Made by a program: the position numbers and the translations under genes
Shown here: positions 1 through 6,001 of the stretch, piece after piece
How the letters are laid out: every line of letters begins with the position of its first letter
How positions within the stretch are numbered: position 1 is the stretch's first letter
The notes under the pieces: generated by a model
Seen by the model: only the letters and a program-made list of their open reading frames with translations
Told to the model about the DNA's origin: nothing
Databases searched by the model: none
NCBI RefSeq assembly: GCF_044759095.2
Contig: NZ_JBIYSM020000054.1
Span: 1 to 22,400, forward strand
Source of the DNA: JBIYSM02 sp044759095
Lineage (GTDB): Bacteria; Bacillota; Bacilli; Brevibacillales; Brevibacillaceae
DNA: 22,400 nt
Direction of reading: 5' to 3'

Positions 1-43
1 CTTCGCCAGCCGTAGTAGCAGTATTGACAATATTTTCATTCAT
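1..43 (-). CDS. mnmE: Probable N-terminus of tRNA modification GTPase MnmE (partial)
   Basis: Reading leftwards from an ATG at 43, fourteen codons (starting MNENIVNTATTAGE) are open to the window edge. The call rests mainly on synteny: in Bacillota jag is followed on the same strand by mnmE (trmE), the GTPase that with MnmG modifies the wobble uridine of some tRNAs. The visible residues are too few to show a family motif. No good Shine-Dalgarno precedes the ATG. The frame stays open back to a TAA at 76-74, so the start is uncertain. A 6-bp inverted repeat (49-54 with 61-66) lies just upstream of this start. Confidence 0.4.
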   Translation of the reverse strand, partial: MNENIVNTATTAGE

Positions 44-81
44 CAGTGATGCCGTGAACGCGGCATGGAAGTCTTATATAC

Positions 82-109
82 AAAAAAAGAAGCCTGGTGT
101 CAGGCTTCT
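82..109 (-). terminator. Rho-independent terminator after jag
   Basis: A 9-bp stem (88-96 with 101-109, loop GTGT) is followed on the minus strand by seven T (complement of 82-88). The jag stop codon (102-100) lies in the loop and top of the hairpin, so translation ends inside the terminator. It separates the rpmH-to-jag genes from the probable mnmE. Confidence 0.85.
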
Positions 110-723
110 TTTGGAGCAATCACGATATAGCGGTGAGGTTCTTCCCCTTCGCTGTACGTAACCACATCGGGTCGTTTTTGCAAAAACGCGTGAATTATTT
201 TTCGCTCTGCGGCAGACATCGGTTCCAATCGGATTTCGCGTTTCGTATGAAGCGCCTTTTGGGCGGTTCTCTCTGCCAAATGCTCCAATGTCTCTTTGCG
301 GCGCAGACGATAGTTTTCCGCATCCAGCGTAATGCGTACGTGTTTGTCCACGTGGCGGTTTGCTACGACGTTTACGAGGTACTGTAGTGAATCTAAGGTC
401 TGTCCCCTACGGCCAATAATGATTCCCAGGTTGTCGCCCTGAATGTCAAACAAGATGCCATCTTCTGCATGGCGTGACTCCACGCGTGCGTTTACGTTCA
501 TGTTTTTCAGCACTTCCTTGAGAAACGCAAGCCCCTGTTCCACCGGATCGATGTTGTATTCAACCTCGACCTTGGCGTCACGTGTACCGATCAGTCCGAA
601 CAAACCCTTGCTCGGTTCTTCCAGTACGCGTACAGATACCTTGTCACGGGGAACGGCCAATTCCTGCAGGGCTTTTTGAACAGCATCATCGATTGTCTTT
701 GCCGTGGCGACTACCTTTTTCAC
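100..723 (-). CDS. jag: Jag/KhpB (SpoIIIJ-associated) RNA-binding protein
   Basis: This 207-residue cytoplasmic protein has the three Jag parts in order: an N-terminal Jag_N domain (about 1-55, with the segment SKGLFGLIG), a KH domain with the GRRG RNA-binding loop at 104-107, and an R3H domain with R174 and H178 and the later SEGEEPHRY segment. The family (Jag, KhpB, EloR) binds RNA and is linked to cell elongation and, in spore formers, to SpoIIIJ. The start is GTG (723-721), overlapping the yidC stop in GTGA, with AAGGAGG about 10 nt upstream. The overlap with the insertase gene suggests translational coupling. The length is normal for the family. Confidence 0.95.
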   Translation of the reverse strand: MKKVVATAKTIDDAVQKALQELAVPRDKVSVRVLEEPSKGLFGLIGTRDAKVEVEYNIDPVEQGLAFLKEVLKNMNVNARVESRHAEDGILFDIQGDNLGIIIGRRGQTLDSLQYLVNVVANRHVDKHVRITLDAENYRLRRKETLEHLAERTAQKALHTKREIRLEPMSAAERKIIHAFLQKRPDVVTYSEGEEPHRYIVIAPKEA

Positions 724-1478
724 TTGGAGGCTCCCTCCTTAGGACGCAGCTCTTTCCCGCTATCGCGGTACAGGAAGTAGGTTTGTACGATGGTAAACAG
801 GTTACCGTACACCCAGTACAGGGAGAGTGCAGACGGCAGCGTAACCGCAATGGCCAAAATCATCAGCGGCATCATCACGAGCATCATCTGCATCTGCGGG
901 TTGTTTTGCATCGTTGTTCCCATCATCTTCGACTGCAGATATGTCGTCACAGCCGCAATGACGGGCAGGATGTAATACGGGTCCTTCTCCCCGAGCGACA
1001 TCCACAGGAACGTATGCGTCTTGATTTCCGGCGTTCGGATGATGGCGTGATAGAAAGCGATCAGAATCGGCATCTGAACCAGCAGAGGCAGGCAGCCGGC
1101 AAGCGGATTCACATTGTTCTTCTGGAATACCAGCAAGGTCTCCTGCTGAGCCTTTTGCGGATCATTTTTATATTTCTCACGGATTTTTTGCAGCTCGGGC
1201 TGAAGTTCCTGCATCTTTTTGGAGCTTTTGATCTGCTTCACCATTAATGGCAGGACCAGCAAGCGGATAAGAATCGTAGCGACCAAAATTCCCAAACCAA
1301 AGCTGCCGCCGAGAAGCAACGCGCTTTCTTTAATCAGCCAGGACAGCGGCCAGACGAGGTACTTGTCCCAGATGCCGGTAGCGTCCGGCCCGATCGGAGA
1401 TGCAGTTGTCGGGTTACAACCCGATAATACCAAAACCAAAAGACCTAGCATGAGTATGCTCAACGTGCGTCTACTCAA
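720..1478 (-). CDS. yidC: Membrane protein insertase YidC/SpoIIIJ (Oxa1 family, lipoprotein)
   Basis: This 252-residue member of the Oxa1/YidC family inserts proteins into the cytoplasmic membrane, alone or with Sec. The N-terminus is a lipoprotein signal with the lipobox LSGC, the lipidated cysteine being residue 21. This is the usual Gram-positive form without the large periplasmic domain of proteobacterial YidC. The family core is visible: the basic cytoplasmic loop after the first membrane helix (KQIKSSKKMQELQPELQKI), NPLAGCLPLLVQMPI, and several hydrophobic segments. The start is TTG (1478) with AAAGGAGG upstream. It lies after yidD and overlaps jag by four bases. Many relatives carry a second paralogue; none is in the window. 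Confidence 0.95.
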   Translation of the reverse strand: MSRRTLSILMLGLLVLVLSGCNPTTASPIGPDATGIWDKYLVWPLSWLIKESALLLGGSFGLGILVATILIRLLVLPLMVKQIKSSKKMQELQPELQKIREKYKNDPQKAQQETLLVFQKNNVNPLAGCLPLLVQMPILIAFYHAIIRTPEIKTHTFLWMSLGEKDPYYILPVIAAVTTYLQSKMMGTTMQNNPQMQMMLVMMPLMILAIAVTLPSALSLYWVYGNLFTIVQTYFLYRDSGKELRPKEGASK

Positions 1479-1510
1479 GGGGATGGTCCTCCTTTAGCCT
1501 ATATGTTTTA

Positions 1511-1726
1511 TCATTCTTTCGGAACAGGATCAATCCCGCCTGGATGAAACGGATGACACTTCAGAATGCGGCGAACTGCCAGCCAACCGCCCTTCCACGC
1601 TCCAAAACGGCGGATCGCTTCCACTGCGTAATGGGAACAGGTTGGGGCGAACCGGCAGGATGGAGGTTTCAACGGTGAGAGAAACAACTGATACCCGCGA
1701 ATTAACCAGACCAGCAGTCGTGCCAT
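1511..1726 (-). CDS. yidD: Membrane protein insertion efficiency factor YidD
   Basis: This small (71-residue) YidD-family protein shows the conserved core PSCRFAPTCSHYAVEAI followed by KGGWLAVRRILKCHPFHPGG. YidD is an amphipathic membrane-associated protein thought to help YidC insert proteins; it sits between rnpA and yidC in very many bacteria. I chose the ATG at 1726, seven bases after the rnpA stop, because AAAGAGG lies at a fair distance before it and MARLLVWLIRGYQLF matches usual family N-termini. An in-frame ATG at 1750 would add eight residues (MKKEDETG) and overlap rnpA by 17 bases, but has no visible ribosome binding site. Confidence 0.9.
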   Translation of the reverse strand: MARLLVWLIRGYQLFLSPLKPPSCRFAPTCSHYAVEAIRRFGAWKGGWLAVRRILKCHPFHPGGIDPVPKE

Positions 1727-1733
1727 ACCCGTT

Positions 1734-2111
1734 TCATCCTCTTTTTTCATTATGTTCGGATGCTTGCTTGAGCACCTTTGCTCGTTTCATCACGTGCAGC
1801 AACGATTTTTCAATTTGATCCAGCGTCATCTCCTCTACCCCGGGCCTGGCAATTACGACCAGATCGAGTCCGGGTTGGATGACCTCTTCGAGACGCGCTA
1901 CCGCTTCCCGAATAAGCCGCTTCACCCGGTTGCGGGTGACGGCAATGCCGATTTTCTTGCTCACGGAAATTCCGATGCGAAACGCAGCTTGTCCCTCCTG
2001 CTTCGAAGAGTAGACGATAAACTGCTTGTTGGCAGCGGAGCTTCCTTTCTGAAAAACGGCCTGAAAATGCTCATTCTTCTTTAGCCGATGTGAACGATGC
2101 AAGGTAAACAT
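1734..2111 (-). CDS. rnpA: Ribonuclease P protein component
   Basis: This 125-residue basic protein is the protein subunit of RNase P, which with the catalytic RNA removes 5' leaders from pre-tRNAs. The family signature is present: RNRVKRLIREAVAR, with the RNR motif at residues 60-62, and the early segment RLKKNEHFQAVF. The start ATG (2111) has a short, close Shine-Dalgarno-like AGGGG. The gene follows rpmH on the same strand, but a strong hairpin terminator separates them and a likely promoter lies between, so rnpA may be transcribed partly on its own. It ends seven bases before the yidD start. Confidence 0.95.
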   Translation of the reverse strand: MFTLHRSHRLKKNEHFQAVFQKGSSAANKQFIVYSSKQEGQAAFRIGISVSKKIGIAVTRNRVKRLIREAVARLEEVIQPGLDLVVIARPGVEEMTLDQIEKSLLHVMKRAKVLKQASEHNEKRG

Positions 2112-2125
2112 CCCCTAACATCACA

Positions 2126-2154
2126 ATTATAGTAGAAAAAAGAAGCAGCATCTA
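2126..2154 (-). promoter_or_regulatory. Probable rnpA promoter
   Basis: A perfect TATAAT (complement of 2126-2131) lies 14 bases before the rnpA ATG on the minus strand. The matching -35 (TAGATG at 2154-2149, 17-nt spacer) is poor. The leader would be very short. It sits downstream of the rpmH terminator, where a new promoter would be useful. Confidence 0.45.
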
Positions 2155-2200
2155 CCAGTATATCCTTGTTTCGTCCACTTTTTTCCTACATGGAGTTATA

Positions 2201-2228
2201 TAAAAAAAGGCCACGTAAATTGTGGCCT
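2201..2228 (-). terminator. Terminator/attenuator after rpmH
   Basis: A 7-bp stem (2208-2214 with 2222-2228, AGGCCAC/GTGGCCT) is followed on the minus strand by seven T. It overlaps the rpmH stop codon (2229-2227). It could lower read-through into rnpA, fitting the much larger need for L34 than for RNase P protein; that regulatory role is inference. Confidence 0.8.
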
Positions 2229-2361
2229 ATGCGGAAAGCACCTTTCTACCTTTACGACGACGGGCAGCCAAAACCTTGCGGCCATTTTTTGTGCTCATAC
2301 GCTTACGGAACCCGTGGTCCTTTTTACGTTTACGATTATTTGGATTGAAAGTTGGTTTCAT
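2227..2361 (-). CDS. rpmH: 50S ribosomal protein L34
   Basis: This 44-residue, very basic protein begins MKPTFNPNNRKRKKDHGFR and ends with the typical arginine/lysine-rich tail, matching L34 throughout. L34 is a small protein of the large ribosomal subunit. The start is the ATG at 2361, preceded by GGAGGTG at good spacing; a longer open frame upstream of it (to 2526) is not coding. It is the first gene leftward from oriC and has a near-consensus promoter at 2401-2429. Its stop codon is built into the terminator hairpin. Confidence 0.97.
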   Translation of the reverse strand: MKPTFNPNNRKRKKDHGFRKRMSTKNGRKVLAARRRKGRKVLSA

Positions 2362-2400
2362 GAATATCACACCTCCGTCCTCAAACAGGCATTCTTTCGC

Positions 2401-2429
2401 ATTATAAGAAGATTTGGCCGAAAAGTCAA
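2401..2429 (-). promoter_or_regulatory. rpmH promoter (near-consensus sigma-A)
   Basis: On the minus strand TTGACT (2429-2424) and TATAAT (2406-2401) are separated by exactly 17 bases: five of six and six of six matches to the vegetative consensus. Transcription would start near 2394, about 33 bases before the rpmH ATG. DnaA boxes begin about 60 bases upstream. Confidence 0.85.
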
Positions 2430-2935
2430 GGGAGCTTGTCCCCCTTGCTTCTAAGGTAAATATCCCCACACTTTTATTTCCCGACCCTGTGGATATCATT
2501 TTATCCACACTTGCATTTTTCGACAAGATTATCTACAGCTTTTACACAAAATATGGGGGTGTGAATATGTGTCAAACACAAGTGGTTGTGTTTGTGGATA
2601 AGTCGGAAAAAACCATTGATATCACTCATTTTATCTGTTATTATGTTTTTGTTTTGAAGCGTGAATAACCTTTTCAGCTAGATCATCTTTTCCACATGGT
2701 GTGGATAATTTTGTGGACAGATCCCGGCATTTGTGAATGATTTTTTACACAGATCTGAGGATAATCGTCTTCTTTTTTTCTCTTATCCGGGAAAAATCCC
2801 TTTTATTCGACTTTTTTTATCCACAATGATGGATGACGAACCTGTTGAACAGCTGAACGGAACGTTGCTTCTTTTACCTCATTTTTCATCATTTCCTGAA
2901 GATTTTTTGGTGTTTGCCTGGAAGGAGGGATTCTG
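2430..2935. other. oriC: oriC, upstream part: DnaA-box cluster before dnaA
   Basis: This gene-free stretch holds four perfect DnaA boxes (TTATCCACA): 2501-2509 and 2817-2825 on plus, 2593-2601 and 2700-2708 on minus. One-mismatch boxes are at 2488-2496, 2529-2537, 2688-2696 and 2756-2764; weaker ones include 2712-2720. Boxes 2688-2696 and 2700-2708 form an inverted pair three bases apart. Position and content match the incA/incB part of the bipartite Bacillus origin, where DnaA binds to initiate replication and to repress dnaA. The divergent rpmH and dnaA promoters lie in or beside the cluster. The rest, to the dnaA ribosome binding site (AAGGAGG, 2922-2928), is the long dnaA leader. Confidence 0.92.
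2616..2644 (+). promoter_or_regulatory. Probable dnaA promoter, flanked by DnaA boxes
   Basis: TTGATA (2616-2621) and TATTAT (2639-2644) are 17 bases apart, each five of six to consensus, with a TGn extended -10 (2636-2638). A perfect DnaA box ends 14 bases upstream (2593-2601), and an inverted box pair starts about 40 bases downstream of the expected start. This layout fits DnaA autorepression. The untranslated leader would be about 285 nt. Confidence 0.7.
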
Positions 2936-4297
2936 TTGGATGCAGCGATTAGCGAACTCTGGCGTAAGGTGTTGGCCAAGATAGAAAAATCGCTGAGTAA
3001 ACCCAGTTTTGACACCTGGTTGAAAGCGACAAAAGCGACGACGCTGGAAGAAGACTCTTTAATCGTCGTGGCTCCAAACGACTTTGCCCGGGATTGGCTC
3101 GAAACGCGGTACTCTCAACTCATTACCGATACACTATATGAAACAACAGGCGTAAATATGAAGGTGAAGTTCGTTGTGCCCCAGGATTCGGATTTGGGAC
3201 TGGCCGACGAACAGCCTGCTCCGCGCGTGAAAACGACTGCTCCGCATGTAGTTGCAGATGATCAGCCGCCCAGCATTTTAAACCCAAAGTACACGTTTGA
3301 CACGTTTGTCATCGGATCGGGGAACCGCTTTGCGCACGCAGCGTCGCTGGCGGTTGCAGAAGCGCCGGCAAAAGCCTACAACCCGCTGTTTATTTATGGA
3401 GGCGTAGGTTTGGGAAAAACCCACCTGATGCATGCCATCGGTCATTACGTCATCCAACACAATCCCTCTGCCAAAGTGGTTTACCTGTCGTCCGAGAAAT
3501 TTACCAACGAGTTCATTAACTCCATTCGCGACAACAAGACCGTCGAGTTTCGAAATAAATACCGCAGCGTTGACGTCTTGCTGATTGACGACATCCAGTT
3601 TCTCGCCGGCAAGGAACAGACCCAGGAAGAATTCTTCCATACATTTAACGCGCTGCATGAAGAAAGCAAGCAGATCATCATTTCGTCGGACCGCCCGCCG
3701 AAGGAGATTCCGACGCTGGAAGACCGCCTGCGCTCCCGTTTCGAGTGGGGGCTGATCACCGATATTCAGCCGCCTGATCTGGAAACACGGATCGCCATTT
3801 TGCGCAAAAAGGCAAAAGCGGAAAACCTTGATATCCCAAATGAAGTCATGATTTACATCGCCAACCAGATCGACAGCAACATTCGCGAGCTGGAAGGAGC
3901 ACTGATTCGAGTTGTGGCCTATTCATCCCTTATTAATCGCGACATCGATACGCAATTGGCAGCGGAAGCGCTGAAAGATATTATTCCTTCCTCAAAACCG
4001 CGCGTCATTACGATCATGGATATTCAACGAGCGGTAGGCGAAGCGTTTCAGTTGAAACTGGAAGACTTCAAAGCGAAAAAACGGACGAAGTCGGTCGCAT
4101 TCCCTCGACAGATTGCCATGTATCTGTCCCGCGAGCTGACGGATGCGTCTTTGCCGAAAATCGGAGACGAGTTTGGCGGACGCGATCATACCACGGTGAT
4201 CCACGCGCACGAGAAAATCTCTCGAGCACTGGCGACAGACCCGCAAATTCAAGCGACTATCCAGTCCTTAATGGAAAAGCTAAAAGCAAACAGCTAG
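2936..4297 (+). CDS. dnaA: Chromosomal replication initiator protein DnaA
   Basis: This 453-residue AAA+ ATPase binds DnaA boxes as ATP-DnaA and melts the origin. Domain I is at about 1-85, a variable linker (domain II) at about 86-112, then the AAA+ core beginning LNPKYTFDTFVIGSGN. Walker A GGVGLGKTH is near residue 155 and Walker B LLIDDIQFL near 215. Domain IV ends in the box-recognition signature GGRDHTTVIHAHEKI near 413. Length is normal. The start is TTG (2936), with AAGGAGG seven bases upstream; the adjacent reading MDAAISELWRKVL aligns with DnaA N-termini. It is flanked by both halves of oriC and ends at a terminator whose loop holds a DnaA box. Confidence 0.98.
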   Translation: MDAAISELWRKVLAKIEKSLSKPSFDTWLKATKATTLEEDSLIVVAPNDFARDWLETRYSQLITDTLYETTGVNMKVKFVVPQDSDLGLADEQPAPRVKTTAPHVVADDQPPSILNPKYTFDTFVIGSGNRFAHAASLAVAEAPAKAYNPLFIYGGVGLGKTHLMHAIGHYVIQHNPSAKVVYLSSEKFTNEFINSIRDNKTVEFRNKYRSVDVLLIDDIQFLAGKEQTQEEFFHTFNALHEESKQIIISSDRPPKEIPTLEDRLRSRFEWGLITDIQPPDLETRIAILRKKAKAENLDIPNEVMIYIANQIDSNIRELEGALIRVVAYSSLINRDIDTQLAAEALKDIIPSSKPRVITIMDIQRAVGEAFQLKLEDFKAKKRTKSVAFPRQIAMYLSRELTDASLPKIGDEFGGRDHTTVIHAHEKISRALATDPQIQATIQSLMEKLKANS

Positions 4298-4299
4298 CC

Positions 4300-4440
4300 T
4301 GTGAATAACCGAAAAAGCCTATACACAGCTTACCCACATGTGTATAGGCTCTCTTTTACGTCTTAACTAGAGATATCCACATAATCACAGGCCCTATTAC
4401 TACTCCTGTTTAAAAGATCTTACTAAGATATGAAAAAGAA
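4300..4440. other. oriC: oriC, downstream part: DnaA boxes, DnaA-trio-like run and unwinding region
   Basis: Between dnaA and dnaN are one-mismatch DnaA boxes at 4300-4308 (minus), 4330-4338 (plus) and 4373-4381 (ATATCCACA, plus). A short partly GC-rich spacer then leads to CTA-TTA-CTA-CTC-CTG (4394-4408), whose complement reads 3'-GAT-AAT-GAT-GAG-GAC-5'. This is the order known in Bacillus subtilis: box, GC-rich spacer, DnaA-trios, AT-rich duplex-unwinding element. AT-rich DNA follows (about 4409-4440). I infer that this is where strands open. Confidence 0.75.
4316..4355 (+). terminator. dnaA terminator with a DnaA box in its loop
   Basis: A perfect 12-bp inverted repeat (4316-4327 with 4339-4350) with an 11-base loop is followed by CTCTTTT. 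The loop contains TTACCCACA (4330-4338), one mismatch from the DnaA box, and another one-mismatch box lies just before the stem (4300-4308). The T tract is short, so termination may be partial. Confidence 0.7.
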
Positions 4441-4442
4441 TA

Positions 4443-4510
4443 GGCAAATATGCCAAAAACTATCGTGCTTTTTTGGCAGATAGGAATTTATAAAATTGTA
4501 ACCTATCTGC
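4443..4510. repeat. Chain of overlapping inverted repeats in the dnaA-dnaN gap
   Basis: Three inverted repeats share arms. GGCA/TGCC is at 4443-4446 and 4451-4454. A 9-bp repeat TGCCAAAAA/TTTTTGGCA is at 4451-4459 and 4470-4478. A 9-bp repeat GCAGATAGG/CCTATCTGC is at 4476-4484 and 4502-4510, around a 17-base AT-only-but-one loop. They cannot all form at once. They may be origin DNA structure or a dnaN leader with alternative folds. A weak promoter-like TTGGCA (4473-4478) with TGTAAC 18 bases later also lies here. Confidence 0.55.
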
Positions 4511-4523
4511 ATAAGTAGAACTA

Positions 4524-4564
4524 CGGCTCCGCCATCGCCAGAGGCTTGGCGGTCGCCGAGTTTT
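4524..4564 (+). terminator. Terminator-like hairpin just before dnaN (possible attenuator)
   Basis: A GC-rich stem pairs 4524-4527 with 4555-4558 and 4529-4534 with 4547-4552 (one small internal loop), followed by AGTTTTCT. A competing 5-bp stem pairs 4536-4540 with the same right arm (4547-4551). It lies about 10 bases before the dnaN ribosome binding site (GAGGGAGG, about 4576-4583). The T run is short, so it may attenuate rather than terminate. Confidence 0.5.
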
Positions 4565-4594
4565 CTAATCACGGTGAGGGAGGTTTTTTCGTCG

Positions 4595-5734
4595 ATGCAC
4601 GCTACCGTTCAACGCGAAAAGTTGGCCAATGCGGTCTCGCACGTAAGCAAGGCTGTTTCCAGCAGAACAACCATTCCGATATTGACAGGAATTAAAATAA
4701 AAGCGGACGAAGAAGGATTGACCCTGACAGCCAGCGATTCCGATGTCTCCATCGAGGTACAAATTCCGACAGAGGAAGCGGATGAGTGGGGAGTAACCGT
4801 TCATCAACCGGGAAGTATCGTGTTGACATCCCGTATCTTCAGTGAAATTGTACGAAAGCTGCCTGGTAACGAAATCCACATCCAGGTGGATGATCGCCTG
4901 GTGACCCAGATTCGTTCCGAACAAGCGGAATTCACGATTAACGGCATGGATGCAAACGAGTTTCCGCAGCTGCCGCTTTTGGAAGAAGACAAGGTCTTCA
5001 GCATTCCAAGCGATCTCCTGAAGGCGATGATTCGCCAAACCGTTTTTGGCGTCTCCACCTCGGAAATGCGCCCGATTCTTACCGGCCTGATGTGGTCGTT
5101 GGACCAAGGTCAGCTGAAGTTTGTCGCCACTGACAGCCACCGCCTGGCCAGCCGAACCGCAATGGTGGAGTGCCCTGAGGATCTGGCGTTCCACAATGTC
5201 GTGGTACCGGGTAAAAGCTGTAACGAGTTGGTAAAAATATTGGATGAAGACCAAAATCCGGTGGACATCGTTGTGGCAGAAAATCAGATTTTGATCAAAT
5301 CAAAGCATATTTTGTTCTACTCCCGCCTGCTGGAAGGAACCTATCCGGACACGACGCGGATCATTCCACAGGGCAGCAAGACGGAAGTAGTGGTCAACAC
5401 AAAGGAATTCCTGCAGTCCATTGAGCGCGCATCCCTGCTGAGCCGCGAAGGGAAAGCGAACGTGGTTCGTCTCGTCACGCTCGCGGACGGAAGCGTGGAG
5501 ATCACCTCCAATGCGCCGGAGATCGGAAAAGTAACGGAGATTGTCATGCCCAAATCGATGAGCGGGGAGGAACTGAAAATTTCCTTCAACGCCAAGTACA
5601 TGATTGATGCGCTGCGCGCCATCGACAGCGCTGAGATTAAAGCGAGCTTTACCGGTCCGATGAGTCCGTTTGTCATTCGGCCAACCGATCACGACTGGAT
5701 GCTTCACCTGATTCTTCCGGTCCGTACCTACTAA
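4595..5734 (+). CDS. dnaN: DNA polymerase III beta subunit (sliding clamp)
   Basis: This 379-residue protein is the ring-shaped clamp that tethers replicative polymerase to DNA and recruits many partners. It matches DnaN along its length: SSRTTIPILTGIKI near the start, PGSIVLTSRIFSEIVRKLP, STSEMRPILTGL in the middle, ATDSHRLASR, and the C-terminal HLILPVRTY that closes the third clamp domain. I take the ATG at 4595, giving the usual length and N-terminus (MHATVQREKLANAV), with GAGGGAGG 11 bases upstream. A GTG at 4574 would add seven residues but sits on that ribosome binding site. It follows the origin unwinding region and precedes yaaA by 36 bases. Confidence 0.97.
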   Translation: MHATVQREKLANAVSHVSKAVSSRTTIPILTGIKIKADEEGLTLTASDSDVSIEVQIPTEEADEWGVTVHQPGSIVLTSRIFSEIVRKLPGNEIHIQVDDRLVTQIRSEQAEFTINGMDANEFPQLPLLEEDKVFSIPSDLLKAMIRQTVFGVSTSEMRPILTGLMWSLDQGQLKFVATDSHRLASRTAMVECPEDLAFHNVVVPGKSCNELVKILDEDQNPVDIVVAENQILIKSKHILFYSRLLEGTYPDTTRIIPQGSKTEVVVNTKEFLQSIERASLLSREGKANVVRLVTLADGSVEITSNAPEIGKVTEIVMPKSMSGEELKISFNAKYMIDALRAIDSAEIKASFTGPMSPFVIRPTDHDWMLHLILPVRTY

Positions 5735-5770
5735 ATCTTTTCTTCATCAGGAAAAGAAAGGGGCTTTTGC

Positions 5771-5986
5771 ATGCAAGAGGTTTCGATCCAAACCGAGTAC
5801 ATTGCCCTGGGCCAATTTCTCAAGCTGTCCGGCGTCATCGACACGGGAGGAATGGCGAAAGCCTTCCTCGCCGACGTGCCGATTCAGGTGAATGGCGAAG
5901 AGGAAAACCGGCGCGGCCGCAAGCTTTATCCCGGAGACGTCGTCGCCATCGACGGCTACGGCCAGTACAAAGTGGTTCGCGGCTGA
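5771..5986 (+). CDS. yaaA: S4 domain-containing protein YaaA/RlbA
   Basis: This 71-residue S4-type RNA-binding protein is almost only the S4 fold: an N-terminal helix region (TEYIALGQFLKLSGVIDTGG), the turn VNGEEENRRGRKLYPGD, and the final strand DVVAIDGYGQYKVV. It is the small gene always found between dnaN and recF in Bacillus and relatives (yaaA, rlbA). It has been linked to ribosome assembly, but its exact job is not visible here. The ATG at 5771 follows AAAGAAAGGGG. It ends 15 bases before recF, so the two are probably co-transcribed. Confidence 0.92.
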   Translation: MQEVSIQTEYIALGQFLKLSGVIDTGGMAKAFLADVPIQVNGEEENRRGRKLYPGDVVAIDGYGQYKVVRG

Positions 5987-6001
5987 GAGGAGAGCGGGTT
6001 C

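Noticed and set aside
582..1247. Open frame of 221 codons on the plus strand
   Set aside because: It runs antisense to jag and yidC, both certain, and has an Arg/His/Gln-rich composition typical of shadow frames.
4574..4594. Earlier GTG start for dnaN
   Set aside because: It sits on the ribosome binding site for the ATG at 4595 and would add residues absent from the family.
4565..5254. Open frame of 229 codons on the minus strand
   Set aside because: Antisense to dnaN, with no recognisable motif.
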